From Leuctra nigra (taxonomy: Eukaryota; Arthropoda; Insecta; Plecoptera; Leuctridae), in NCBI GenBank assembly GCA_934045905.1, contig OW203767.1, forward strand, positions 29,944,520 through 30,008,519: a stretch of 64,000 nucleotides of DNA, written 5' to 3'. Shown one piece after another: positions 11,721 to 23,300 of this stretch. Position numbers and translations under genes: made by a program. Position 1 is the first letter of the stretch. Each line of letters starts with the position of its first letter. The notes under the pieces were generated by a model that was not told where the DNA came from, did not search any database, and saw only the letters and a program-made list of their open reading frames with translations.

Positions 11721-13214
11721 TTAATGAAGGGTAATTCTGCGATTCTGGTGCGCAGCGTCGAATCTCTTTACAACTTCTTCCAAATCAATGCTTTTGGATA
11801 TTTGTTTTTCAACGTGAAGAATAGCTAAGTCCGAGAGCCTGCCATCACTCATTCTATTTCTCATATAGTTTTTAAGCCGCCGCATGCAGGAGAAGGTTCG
11901 TTCACAGGAAGCACTTGATGCGGGGATAGTAATTCCAATCACGATCAGTTTATAGGTCTCACTGAGAGCATCGCGGTATTTCTCGAGCAGTTTAACAAGG
12001 TCTAAAAGAGATTTTATTTCGATATTATTATCGGCCTCATATTTCTTTACAATTTTAGGGATGAGCTTTACTTCGGCTGACATTGAGTCCATATCACACG
12101 CGTAGTGATTCGCCAACTTTGTCATTTTTTCAATGTTCAGAAAGTCTTTATTGCGTGGATGGAGGGCAGTGACACCATTCAATATTCCACCGTTGTCGGC
12201 AAATCGAGTCTTCATTTCTTGTAATATTCTGTCCAAGACAGGAATGAACAGTGTAGTTCTATATTCGGATTCGCTGTCTGGACGATGGTGTTCGCTGTGA
12301 GCCATGTCGTCAGTTAATATAAACTTTTGCAGGTGAGCAGGCAATCGTCGAACTCGGCCCCTTCGCGACGTGATTGACGTAGTCGCCGCCGAATCAGTGT
12401 CGATGTTGTTTTTATTTGCTATTGACAGTGCCTCATTCCACATAGTATGGAAGCTGGTTTCTGGAGTGTCCCTCATATCCTGAACTACACTTTGCACTGC
12501 CTCAATTACGTCTAGGCCCGTAGATAAGTCGCAATTGACATTTTGCAGTTGGTCGGACGCTCCTTTCAGGATTCCCAAAACGCTATGGAATAAGCAAATG
12601 TTTATCAGGAATTCCATGTCCAATTGCAAGAGCAGTCCTGTAGCTTGAGACGAACGATCATCATGACTTGTAGAAATAATTGTAAGCGTTACCAAAACCG
12701 CCGAAAACAGACTTTTGATAGCCACACAAGCTGCTACCTGGCACGTCCATCTTGTATCACACAATTTCTTTAGTTCGGTTATTTTACCACCTGATCGAAT
12801 TTCTTTTTGGACTTCCAAAAATTTTGAGTGTGTTGCAGAACCGGAAAGAAACACATATAAATCTTCCAAGAGCTTAAAGAAGTTAGATGCACTCTTTACC
12901 GATTTACAAACGTCCACGATAACTAAATTTAGTTTGTGATTAAAACAATGCACATAAATAGCCTGTGGAACGCCATCTGGACCCTCTCTAAACAGCTGTT
13001 GCACTCCGTTGACACGGCCACTCATAACGCTTGCTCCGTCGTACGTTTGTGCTACGCAGTTCTTCACGTCAATTGAGCTTCTTATCAATGCATTCTTAAT
13101 GTATGCGAGAAGTGAACGAGCATTGAGTGAACTTGCACTCTGATAGCCAAGAAAACGCTCGTAAACCGCACCTCGGAGGTAGTAACGAATCACAATTGAT
13201 AATTGTTCTGTCTT
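11721..13214 (-). pseudogene. hAT transposase, C-terminal part (after the insertion)
   Basis: The frame runs from KTEQLSIVIRYYL at the insertion edge to a stop at 11721-11723, nearly 500 codons. It contains the DUF4371/RNase-H-like transposase region with AQTYDGASVMSG and HCFNHKLNLV, and a C-terminal hAT dimerisation region with SASCERTFSCMRRLKNYMRN followed by SDLAILHVEK. These are typical of ZMYM/TTF-type hAT proteins. The frame is otherwise intact, so the retrotransposon insertion is the main lesion. Its other half is at 16214-17259. Confidence 0.9.
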
Positions 13215-16213
13215 TGTATGTATGTATGTATGTTTATTTTTCTACAATTTGTTACATTGAACAGGTGGTAGAGGTCTTAATACTAAATATTTTCTAGAAT
13301 CTAAGTCAAATTAAAATACAACTAAAACAATCTTATAGGTTAAAGTAATTTATATAAATTAATAAAAATAAATACTTATATAAATATAAATATAACTATA
13401 ACTATTACTGTTAATATTAATGCTTGATCGCTTTTAACTGTTAATTCGCCGACTTAATAGGTACTCTTAATACTCTTAATAATCTTTATACTCAATAATA
13501 CTTAATACTTAATACTTAATACTCTTAATACTCTTAATACTCTTAATACTTAATATTCTTATCAATAATTTTAACATTCAATAATTCTGACATCTAAACT
13601 AAGCTTTTCAACTCGGCCAAGTCGGCTGGAAATTCCCGGAGATCCATCGAGTTCCATTCTCTAATGGTTCGGTTCACGAACGAATGCCTACCACCCTCAG
13701 TACGCGACCTTCTCTCCTTGATTTTCCACGAATGGTCGTTCCTGCTGTAGTAGTCCGGCATCGCAAACCTACTCGCCACCTCCTTCCAAGCCTCCTTCCC
13801 GACTAACGCTCTGTACATGTTTAAAAGGCGAGCCTTCCTCCTCCTATCCTCCAACGATTCCCACTCTAGCTCCTTTAGCATTTCGCTTACACTTTCGGGA
13901 ACCCGTTGGAGTGTGATCTTGAACTCACTTCCCACCTTATGCCCTTTGTTTGCTATGACCCACTTTCTGTATTTTGTTTTGCCCGTTACTTTTCTAGCGG
14001 CTCTTCTCTGAACATTCTCTATCGCCCTGATCTGTCCCTTTTTGTAAGGGTCCCATACTGCTCCAGCATATTCCACGATGGGCCTGATTAGCGTTGTGTA
14101 CGCTTTTGCTTTGGTTCTATGGCTAGCGCCCTTCAAGCTCCGCATCACAAACGCTAACTGCCTTGATGATTTTGCGACTACCGATCCGATTTGTAAGTCC
14201 CCGTCCATCTTTCGATCTAGCACCACACCAAGGTATTTACAGCTATCCTGTTTGTCTAATAGCACCCCTCCCATTTGGTAACTTCCACTATCTACATTCC
14301 GTGCCCTCGAAAATCTAACATACTGACATTTTTTCGCATTCACAACCATTTTATTTTTAATCGCCCATGTCTCTATTTTATATACATCCTCCTGCAACTC
14401 CCTTCTGTCCTGATCACACCTTATAAGTTTGGTCAGAATCAGATCGTCTGCAAATAATCGAACCTTAGCTGTAACGCCCTCCCCAATATTATTTACATAT
14501 ATTATAAACAGCAGGGGACCCAACACGCTTCCTTGGGGTACCCCTGATGTAACAGCTACGCTCCTGGATAGGCATTTTCCTACCCTAACTCTCTGTGATC
14601 TGTTGCGAAGGAAACTGCCTATCCAGTCCACCACTCCCTCGTGCAGTCCCAAGCTGCCAAGCTTACCCAACAACTCCCCATGAGGCACCTTGTCGAAGGC
14701 CTTCTCAAAGTCAATCAAGATTGCGTCCACGACTTCGCCTTTATCCAACGCCTCATGAAGGTCCTCCGATAAACCCGCTAACTGGGACTCACACGAGTGT
14801 CCCGGTCGGAAGCCATGTTGCTCGCTCCTTAGCCATCCCAGTTTCACTAGGTGACCCCGAACGTACTTGGCTATGACCCCCTCCATGGTCTTGCAGATCA
14901 CAGAGGTAAGGCTAACCGGTCTGTAGTTTCTGGGATCACCTCTCTCCCCTGCCTTGAATATTGGGACCACCGTCCCTTGCTTCCATTCTAGAGGTAACGT
15001 ATTTGTGGCAAAAGATATTCTGAAAAGCTCATCCAAATATTGAATTATGCTATTTCCTGCCATCCTTACAGTATCCCCTGAAATATTGTCTGGCCCCTCT
15101 GCCTTTCCACTCTTTATTTTTCTGACCTCTTTCCATATATCTGTTGTCGTTATATTCAAACTTTCCCACATAGCTTTTTCATTTCTCCCTCCAATATATT
15201 CCCTGTCCTTTGCTTGAAAAACTCTGGAAAACTGAGTGCTTAGCATCTCTGCCTTATCCTCGTCCTTATCTGCCTCCGAATTATCGTCCTTCAGACCAGG
15301 AATGTCTCTGCCACTTCCTTTCTGCCCTCTAATATGGGCATAAAGTTTTCTCCAGCTACTTTTGATGTCCTGCTCATCAAACAGTCTCTCCATATATTTA
15401 TCTTTGGCATCTTTCTTAGCACCAGTAAGCTCTTCTCTAATAGCTTTACGCTTCACTCTCCATTCATTTTCTTCTAACCTGCCCTTCTTTCTATGCAGTA
15501 CTCTCGCTTTTCTCTTTATTGTTCTGACAGATTTATTGTAAAAAGGCGGATCGCTATTTGGACGAATGATTTTACGCGGCACGAACTTTTCCCTACATGT
15601 GTTTAATAGGTCCTTGAGCGCTTCCCATCTAACTTCACAAATTTCCTCTTTACAAGACCAATCATCGAACATTTCTCCCATGAACTTTTTTACTCGATCT
15701 TTATCTACCTTTCTGTACAGCCAAATCTCTTTGTATGTTTCTGCTTTTTCCTCACTTTTATTTACCAAATCTATGTCTAAAATTGGTACCTGGTGATCAC
15801 TTATTCCCTCGACTACCTCCCCTCCTAACCATAGGTTCGGTGGACGAACGAGGAAGACGTCTAGGAGGTTTGACCTATTGTTGTTCCCATAACCTCTCGT
15901 TCCCTCCTGCACCGTCTGTACAAAACCCTGGTTCATTATTTGATGTACCAGGGCTTGCGTCTTATGTGGCACACTTTCATCGCCCATGTCCCACAGAACC
16001 CCAGGTAGATTAAAGTCCCCTCCAATCACCACTCTCGCCTCTTCACTCCATTCCTGCAACCTTTCGTTGAGTCTCTCTAACAGCTGGATTCCTCCCGGTC
16101 TATACCCCGCAACAATCTTTAGGACCACATTTCTTTCTTTTACTTCAACACACATCATCTCTACTTCCTTTTCAACCCACTCAACTCTGCATCTTAATCC
16201 TTCCCCGACCCCT
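13215..16213 (-). mobile_element. CR1/Jockey-like non-LTR retrotransposon inserted in the hAT transposase
   Basis: It interrupts the transposase between its ADESKDIS and KTEQLS segments. The 3' end (low coordinates) finishes in a tandem tgta/tatg microsatellite at about 13215-13236, preceded by AT-rich untranslated sequence with repeated 'ttaatactc' motifs (about 13450-13560). The 5' end is truncated inside the endonuclease domain. I could see no clear target duplication; the interrupted host frame is continuous across the junction. Confidence 0.85.
13594..16213 (-). CDS. Non-LTR retrotransposon endonuclease (truncated) and reverse transcriptase
   Basis: The open frame continues from the hAT sequence into the retroelement and ends at 13594. 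The first part holds the C-terminal half of an apurinic-type endonuclease: VVIGGDFNLPGV, then LLDVFLV and GISDHQVPI with the SDH motif. The reverse transcriptase follows, with RNYRPVSLTSVICKTME, EQHGFRPGHSCESQL, LIDFEKAFDKVPH, SGVPQGSVLGPLLFIIYVN and the FADD catalytic box, then a thumb/C-terminal region. The order and motifs fit the CR1/Jockey group. There are no internal stops, so the insertion is fairly young, but the missing endonuclease N-terminus makes it non-functional. The apparent fusion to the hAT protein is incidental. Confidence 0.9.
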
Positions 16214-17259
16214 GAAATGTCCTTACTTTCATCTGCCATGATTGCAAAGTATTGTGCTTCACGCACTTCGCTGCCAATTCTTTCAATTACCATACTTGAC
16301 AACAAATGAAATATTTCATTCTGAATCGAGTGGTGAGTGTATTTTGCGTTTTGAGGTCTGTCTTCAATTTTTTTCCTAACCACCGCGCTGTGTTTCGCCA
16401 AAAGTGACAAAGTCTCTAGAAAGTCACCCCTGTTGTCACTCGATGTACTTTCATCATTGCCTCTTTGTGCTTTACATTGCACGGCAGTGTGTAGGAGGCA
16501 GTCAATCACCACTTTCATGTACTCCACATTTTCCTTCACAAACTCGGCATAGCCATCGCTAATTTGGGCAGCCACTGATTTTCCACCTTCCGATGTTGCT
16601 TGTTTGAAGTTTATTAGGCTTGTTTGGCATAATAAATGGTTTTGGCTACGTTCATGTTTTTTAAATCCTGAGTCATTTTCTAAAGCTCTTTTCCAATTCA
16701 CAAATCCTTCCGATTTAAATGCAAGCATTGAAGTGTCCAATGAAAAGTGACGGCACGGAAAACAATACGATGCATTTGAACTTACACTATATTCCAACCA
16801 GGGAAATCTCGTGTACCACACCGATTTAAAACTTCGCCAATCTTTACCGAACTTCGTAGTAGGGAAATGTGGGAGTTTCGGTTGAGTGGGGCCAGCCAGC
16901 TTGGATTGCGACAGATCACATGGTCCAGGAAGAGCTTGCGAATCTTGAGACGTAGAAATTATAGGTGCTTCTTGCACTGAAACTAATTGTTGCCCAGAAG
17001 ATGCACGTCGTTTCTCAATCCACGTTCCAATGTCTTCATTATCACTTCCACCTGACCCGTCATTGTCACTGTCAAACTCTTGATCACTCTCGATAAATAC
17101 TATTTCGTCGTTACCGATCGAATCAGTGCCAGCGTCACTAGCACCACACGGATTGTTATCACTTTCATTATCAACGTCAATTGTATTAGCACCAGCTTTA
17201 CGTTTGAAGTAACTTGGAATGCCAACGCTATGAGCTGAAAGAACTCTCTTCTTGGACAT
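16214..17259 (-). pseudogene. hAT transposase, N-terminal part
   Basis: I chose the ATG at 17259 (MSKKRVLSAHSVGIPSYFKR), a typical hAT/ZMYM-like start; an in-frame ATG at 17349 exists but precedes the family-like sequence. An acidic Ser/Asp-rich region follows, then a TTF-type zinc finger area (WLEYSVSSNASYCFPCRHF... and HERSQNH), and the DUF4371 region ending FAIMADESKDIS, where the retrotransposon is inserted. The remaining C-terminal half is at 11721-13214. Confidence 0.88.
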
Positions 17260-17658
17260 TTTTATCACAACTGACTGGGCTTCACCAATACTGCTCACAA
17301 GCATGCTGACAGAGCATAGTCTTGCAGTTGCTGACATCATTGCGTACATAAATACCCTCTCTAGCCAGTTTATGCACGTCTGAATGAAAATGAAACCTCA
17401 GCTAGAAACACAAACAAGAAACCTAAGAACACTAGATTCTATCTGAGTAAGCAAAGCACGGAGCATGAGCAGTTTCATGCAACGCAATTGTAAAATGTAC
17501 CATACTATTTAATAATTTACTCTTATTATTAAAAATTAAAATATTTATTTATAATTATACCCTAATAATTTTTGGGTGGGCAGAGGGTGGGCAGGAGACT
17601 TTTTTGGGTGGGCGCGCGCCCACCCGCGCCCACCCCTGGCGCCGTCCCTGTTGCATTC

Positions 17659-17770
17659 TCTGGCAACTCAGCTGCCACGTGTCCAAGCACTGCCTTGTGG
17701 AAACCACGACCGCTTCCTTCGCGCTTTGCAGGAGACATCCGAAGACATTACTAAGCTGGAGGGTGCATAG
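17659..17770 (+). pseudogene. Possible coding remnant, 3' part, after the hAT element
   Basis: This encodes LATQLPRVQALPCGNHDRF and then an amphipathic stretch ending TSEDITKLEGA and a TAG (17768-17770). It is in frame with 11567-11609 once the transposon and one target copy are removed. The family is not recognised; it may be chance. Confidence 0.3.
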
Positions 17771-18039
17771 AAATGCGAGACCATGACAAATGGAGCTCCT
17801 CAACTAACCTAACCTCACAACAGGCTGTATTGTATAGTATTTCTAGGAGTACTTGTAAAACAAAAAGCTGCAGTTAGATCAAGTAAAAATCTATTTGGAG
17901 GAGGTGTAGGCATGTACTCGTATTTTAACGCTGTTTATTTTAATATTATAGTTTTTCAATATTATCTTTAAACAACTGACTTTAGCAGTTTTGGAGATTG
18001 AACGTAGCACTGCGAATAGCACTTTTTAATTTTTGCTTC

Positions 18040-18385
18040 GCGCCGTGTAGGCGCCTGCGCAAAACTATGAAATTTCCTATAGGATTTGGAGACCAACCCG
18101 TTAACTGATTGATCTGAAATTTTAATCATGATTAGACAAAAGACAATTAACTGAGCACATTTTGAAAATTAAATTTCATACGGCACCCAGCGAGACAAGA
18201 AAATAGAATATTTTTCACTAAAAATCAACTAATTATTATTTATTACTAATTAACAATGCAAAAAATTAAAAATGACCCCAGTGATAAGTGACAAGTGGTA
18301 AGTGATAAAGGCCCAAGTGTGCCTTTATCTAATCATCATCATGATTAAAATTTCAATTCGTCTCCAATCGTATCCAAAAGAAGTG
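18040..18385. repeat. Palindromic repeat family C (MITE-like)
   Basis: The left side (atttggagacc... then aaattttaatcatgattaga) is mirrored on the right (tctaatcatcatcatgattaaaatttc... gtctccaatcgtatcc). The same family flanks the Penelope pair at 55822-55905 and 59623-59860. There is no coding sequence. Confidence 0.6.
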
Positions 18386-19408
18386 CTTGCAACAAGCGCG
18401 CTTGCACCACCTCTATTCTCAGACCGCATCACAACAGCTTGAAGTTACGCAGCGCAAAGATTGTTATCTGGAAGCAAATATTTATTCTGCAATCAACCTG
18501 ATCTTTGTTTACCACATATTTTACTTCAATTGCCGCATTTATTAGTCTTTTCATGTGAGGTTCCTTTCTATAGTTGTCGTTCTATTATTAAACATTTCTG
18601 GTGCAGTAGGTTATTCCGTGCAATATCATGAAGATTGCATAATCTTAGTAGAGACGAAACTATTAAATTAAAATTTGGCAAATAGCTGACGAATCTGAGA
18701 CCACTATTTTTTTCTACGAGTAGGTATAATCAGTGACGGACTTTTTGGGGGGGAAGCAAAATTATTGTAAACATTGCCTTCATTAATACGTACCTCGTAA
18801 GCGATAGCGAATCATCATCATGGGAGGCATTTGGTTGACTTACGAAAAACAAAATTTTTACCATTGCATAGGGTTCTTGAAAAATAACAATTTGTGATTC
18901 TGCGACATAATGAAATTCAGAAATATCAAAAGAAATAGCTCAACGCTCACTATTATTGTAATTATAAATTTACTCTTATAAATCGTGTTTGAAGAAATAC
19001 TGGACAATTTACAGTGGTACAACAAAACAAAGTATATTTTGACAGGTGTGTTGGGTTGCCAAAGCATAAGCGTTTTACACATTGTCAAATGTCAATGCCG
19101 TCTCAGTGGAGAGTTTATAGTCAACTTAAAAAGGTACTACCTCTCTTAAAAGAAGTTAATTAAGACTGAACAATATTCAAGTAGATAGTTCATTGCGTAA
19201 TTTTACTGTAATACTGTTAAATTTTGTTTGTCAACCATTTTTGATTATGAAATATCTTAACTGCAGTGTTGATGACTTCTAATATTAAGGGAGGAGATCT
19301 ACATGGTCAATTATACGTCACGACAATTAATAATACGACATTTACTAAAATATTTCATAAATTCGTTACATTTCAGATTTCATAATTTTCATAAATACAT
19401 TTCAGTGA
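18386..19408. other. No recognised feature
   Basis: AT-rich intronic sequence of the membrane protein gene, without clear repeats, exons or RNA genes. Confidence 0.4.
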
Positions 19409-20006
19409 CTAGGAAAACGCTCTGTGTATACCGCGTTGAAAAGCAAGCCTTCGTATTGTATGCGATTTGATATGCGTTTTTCAAGACACTGCTCTACAGG
19501 CCTTGGACCTGAAGCATCAAGATAGCACTGACATAATATTTGAAATTATTGGGATAAATTTGCAAATATTTCAAGATTGTAGAACAAAATGTCCTTAAAA
19601 TGACAATAACTTTGAAGATAACTACAGATGAGTCTGAAAATTGGCAAGAATACCTAAAATGTTGATCCCAATGACCATGGCAATGTTTTCTAGTTGAAAT
19701 TTTGAAAATTACAAGATAGATGATTTAAATTTTAACCAATGGAAGGATTTGGCTGAAACTTTGTAAAATTGGGGCCAATGTTGTTTGCAATGACTTTTCA
19801 CAATTTCAAATTGATCGGACCAACCAATCGAAAGATATTTTTTTAAATTTGAACCAATCACAGGATCCCGTTCAAAAACAATCCCAGAGAGAGCTTAGAT
19901 TACGTTAGTATGTGTGCAAAATTTCAGGTCGATTGGTTTTGCGGTTTGACCTGGGCAGTGACCACAAAAAACACACGGAGAAAGTGCCATAAGAGTACCG
20001 TAGGCA
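19409..20006 (+). repeat. Repeat family A, 3'-truncated copy
   Basis: It starts with ctaggaaaacgctctgtg and contains the family A interior through cggtttgacctgggcagtg. The other terminal box (cgctcgcttcgctcgctc) is missing. It stops about 300 bp short of the 66-bp array. Confidence 0.6.
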
Positions 20007-20314
20007 TTTGGATTTTATTGGAAAATACAGTGAGTGCAGCAAATGTCAAACACTGATCAAAAGTAAAAGTAAAAACCAAATATTAATGTCATTTTTATCC
20101 ATGTGTGAGGAAAAAATCACGTATGCACATGAAAAAAATAAAAAAATATTGTAACATTGAGACACTAAGACTAATTACGTACTATAAGTAATTAGCTAAC
20201 AATTGTCATAACATCTCGACATAGAAATGTATTGTGTTTATCAATTAAATGCATGTTTTCATTTCGCCGCTTTTCCCGGGAAGTGGACGAATAATTGTCG
20301 TCATTATCCTGGGT

Positions 20315-23300
20315 GTCGTAACGCTTTCCGCCTGCTTGTTGCATTATGTGAAGATTACTTACGACTTTGGCTCCCTGAGTCTCGTAACGCTTTCCGCCTG
20401 CTTGATGCATTATGTGGAGATTACTTAAGACTTTGGCTCCCTGAGTCTCGTAACGCTTTCCGCCTGCTTGTTGCATTATGTGGAGATTACTTAAGACTTT
20501 GGCTCCCTGAGTCTCGTAACGCTTTCCGCCTGCTTGTTGCATTATGTGGAGATTACTTACGACTTTGGCTCCCTGAGTCTCGTAACGCTTTCCGCCTGCT
20601 TGTTGCATTATGTGGAGATTACTTAAGACTTTGGCTCCCTGAGTCTCGTAACGCTTTCCGCCTGCTTGTTGCATTATGTGGAGATTACTTAAGACTTTGG
20701 CTCCCTGAGTCTCGTAACGCTTTCCGCCTGCTTGTTGCATTATGTGGAGATTACTTAAGACTTTGGCTCCCTGAGTCTCGTAACGCTTTCCGCCTGCTTG
20801 TTGCATTATGTGAAGATTACTTACGACTTTGGCTCCCTGAGTCTCGTAACGCTTTCCGCCTGCTTGTTGCATTATGTGGAGATTACTTAAGACTTTGGCT
20901 CCCTGAGTCTCGTAACGCTTTCCGCCTGCTTGTTGCATTATGTGGAGATTACTTACGACTTTGGCTCCCTGAGTCTCGTAACGCTTTCCGCCTGCTTGTT
21001 GCATTATGTGGAGATTACTTAAGACTTTGGCTCCCTGAGTCTCGTAACGCTTTCCGCCTGCTTGTTGCATTATGTGGAGATTACTTACGACTTTGGCTCC
21101 CTGAGTCTCGTAACGCTTTCCGCCTGCTTGTTGCATTATGTGGAGATTACTTAAGACTTTGGCTCCCTGAGTCTCGTAACGCTTTCCGCCTGCTTGTTGC
21201 ATTATGTGGAGATTACTTAAGACTTTGGCTCCCTGAGTCTCGTAACGCTTTCCGCCTGCTTGTTGCATTATGTGGAGATTACTTAAGACTTTGGCTCCCT
21301 GAGTCTCGTAACGCTTTCCGCCTGCTTGTTGCATTATGTGGAGATTACTTACGACTTTGGCTCCCTGAGTCTCGTAACGCTTTCCGCCTGCTTGTTGCAT
21401 TATGTGGAGATTACTTACGACTTTGGCTCCCTGAGTCTCGTAACGCTTTCCGCCTGCTTGATGCATTATGTGGAGATTACTTACGACTTTGGCTCCCTGA
21501 GTCTCGTAACGCTTTCCGCCTGCTTGATGCATTATGTGGAGATTACTTAAGACTTTGGCTCCCTGAGTCTCGTAACGCTTTCCGCCTGCTTGATGCATTA
21601 TGTGGAGATTACTTACGACTTTGGCTCCCTGAGTCTCGTAACGCTTTCCGCCTGCTTGTTGCATTATGTGGAGATTACTTACGACTTTGGCTCCCTGAGT
21701 CTCGTAACGCTTTCCGCCTGCTTGTTGCATTATGTGGAGATTACTTACGACTTTGGCTCCCTGAGTCTCGTTACGCTTTCCGCCTGCTTGTTGCATTATG
21801 TGAAGATTACTTACGACTTTGGCTCCCTGAGTCTCGTAACGCTTTCCGCCTGCTTGATGCATTATGTGGAGATTACTTACGACTTTGGCTCCCTGAGTCT
21901 CGTAACGCTTTCCGCCTGCTTGTTGCATTATGTGGAGATTACTTAAGACTTTGGCTCCCTGAGTCTCGTAACGCTTTCCGCCTGCTTGTTGCATTATGTG
22001 GAGATTACTTACGACTTTGGCTCCCTGAGTCTCGTAACGCTTTCCGCCTGCTTGTTGCATTATGTGGAGATTACTTACGACTTTGGCTCCCTGAGTCTCG
22101 TAACGCTTTCCGCCTGCTTGTTGCATTATGTGAAGATTACTTAAGACTTTGGCTCCCTGAGTCTCGTAACGCTTTCCGCCTGCTTGTTGCATTATGTGGA
22201 GATTACTTAAGACTTTGGCTCCCTGAGTCTCGTAACGCTTTCCGCCTGCTTGTTGCATTATGTGGAGATTACTTACGACTTTGGCTCCCTGAGTCTCGTA
22301 ACGCTTTCCGCCTGCTTGTTGCATTATGTGGAGATTACTTACGACTTTGGCTCCCTGAGTCTCGTAACGCTTTCCGCCTGCTTGTTGCATTATGTGGAGA
22401 TTACTTACGACTTTGGCTCCCTGAGTCTCGTAACGCTTTCCGCCTGCTTGTTGCATTATGTGGAGATTACTTACGACTTTGGCTCCCTGAGTCTCGTAAC
22501 GCTTTCCGCCTGCTTGTTGCATTATGTGGAGATTACTTAAGACTTTGGCTCCCTGAGTCTCGTAACGCTTTCCGCCTGCTTGTTGCATTATGTGGAGATT
22601 ACTTACGACTTTGGCTCCCTGAGTCTCGTAACGCTTTCCGCCTGCTTGATGCATTATGTGGAGATTACTTAAGACTTTGGCTCCCTGAGTCTCGTAACGC
22701 TTTCCGCCTGCTTGATGCATTATGTGGAGATTACTTACGACTTTGGCTCCCTGAGTCTCGTAACGCTTTCCGCCTGCTTGTTGCATTATGTGGAGATTAC
22801 TTAAGACTTTGGCTCCCTGAGTCTCGTAACGCTTTCCGCCTGCTTGATGCATTATGTGAAGATTACTTAAGACTTTGGCTCCCTGAGTCTCGTAACGCTT
22901 TCCGCCTGCTTGTTGCATTATGTGGAGATTACTTACGACTTTGGCTCCCTGAGTCTCGTAACGCTTTCCGCCTGCTTGTTGCATTATGTGGAGATTACTT
23001 ACGACTTTGGCTCCCTGAGTCTCGTAACGCTTTCCGCCTGCTTGTTGCATTATGTGGAGATTACTTAAGACTTTGGCTCCCTGAGTCTCGTAACGCTTTC
23101 CGCCTGCTTGTTGCATTATGTGGAGATTACTTAAGACTTTGGCTCCCTGAGTCTCGTAACGCTTTCCGCCTGCTTGTTGCATTATGTGGAGATTACTTAC
23201 GACTTTGGCTCCCTGAGTCTCGTAACGCTTTCCGCCTGCTTGTTGCATTATGTGGAGATTACTTACGACTTTGGCTCCCTGAGTCTCGTAACGCTTTCCG

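Larger units (their letters stand above)
11610..17650 (-). mobile_element. hAT DNA transposon, interrupted by a non-LTR retrotransposon
   Basis: The ends are perfect 16-bp inverted repeats: cagggacggcgccagg at 11610-11625 and its reverse complement ending at 17650. The CAGGG-type start and the transposase identify a hAT superfamily element. Flanks read ttgcaagtc on the left and ttgcattc on the right, an imperfect 8-bp target duplication. Subterminal regions share gggtgggcagaggg motifs. The transposase ORF on the minus strand is cut in two by a later 3.0-kb retrotransposon at about 13215-16213. It lies in the 23.9-kb third intron of the membrane protein gene. Confidence 0.9.

Noticed and set aside
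13594..17349. A single 1251-residue gene
   Set aside because: It is a chance in-frame fusion of the hAT transposase N-terminus with a retrotransposon inserted into it.
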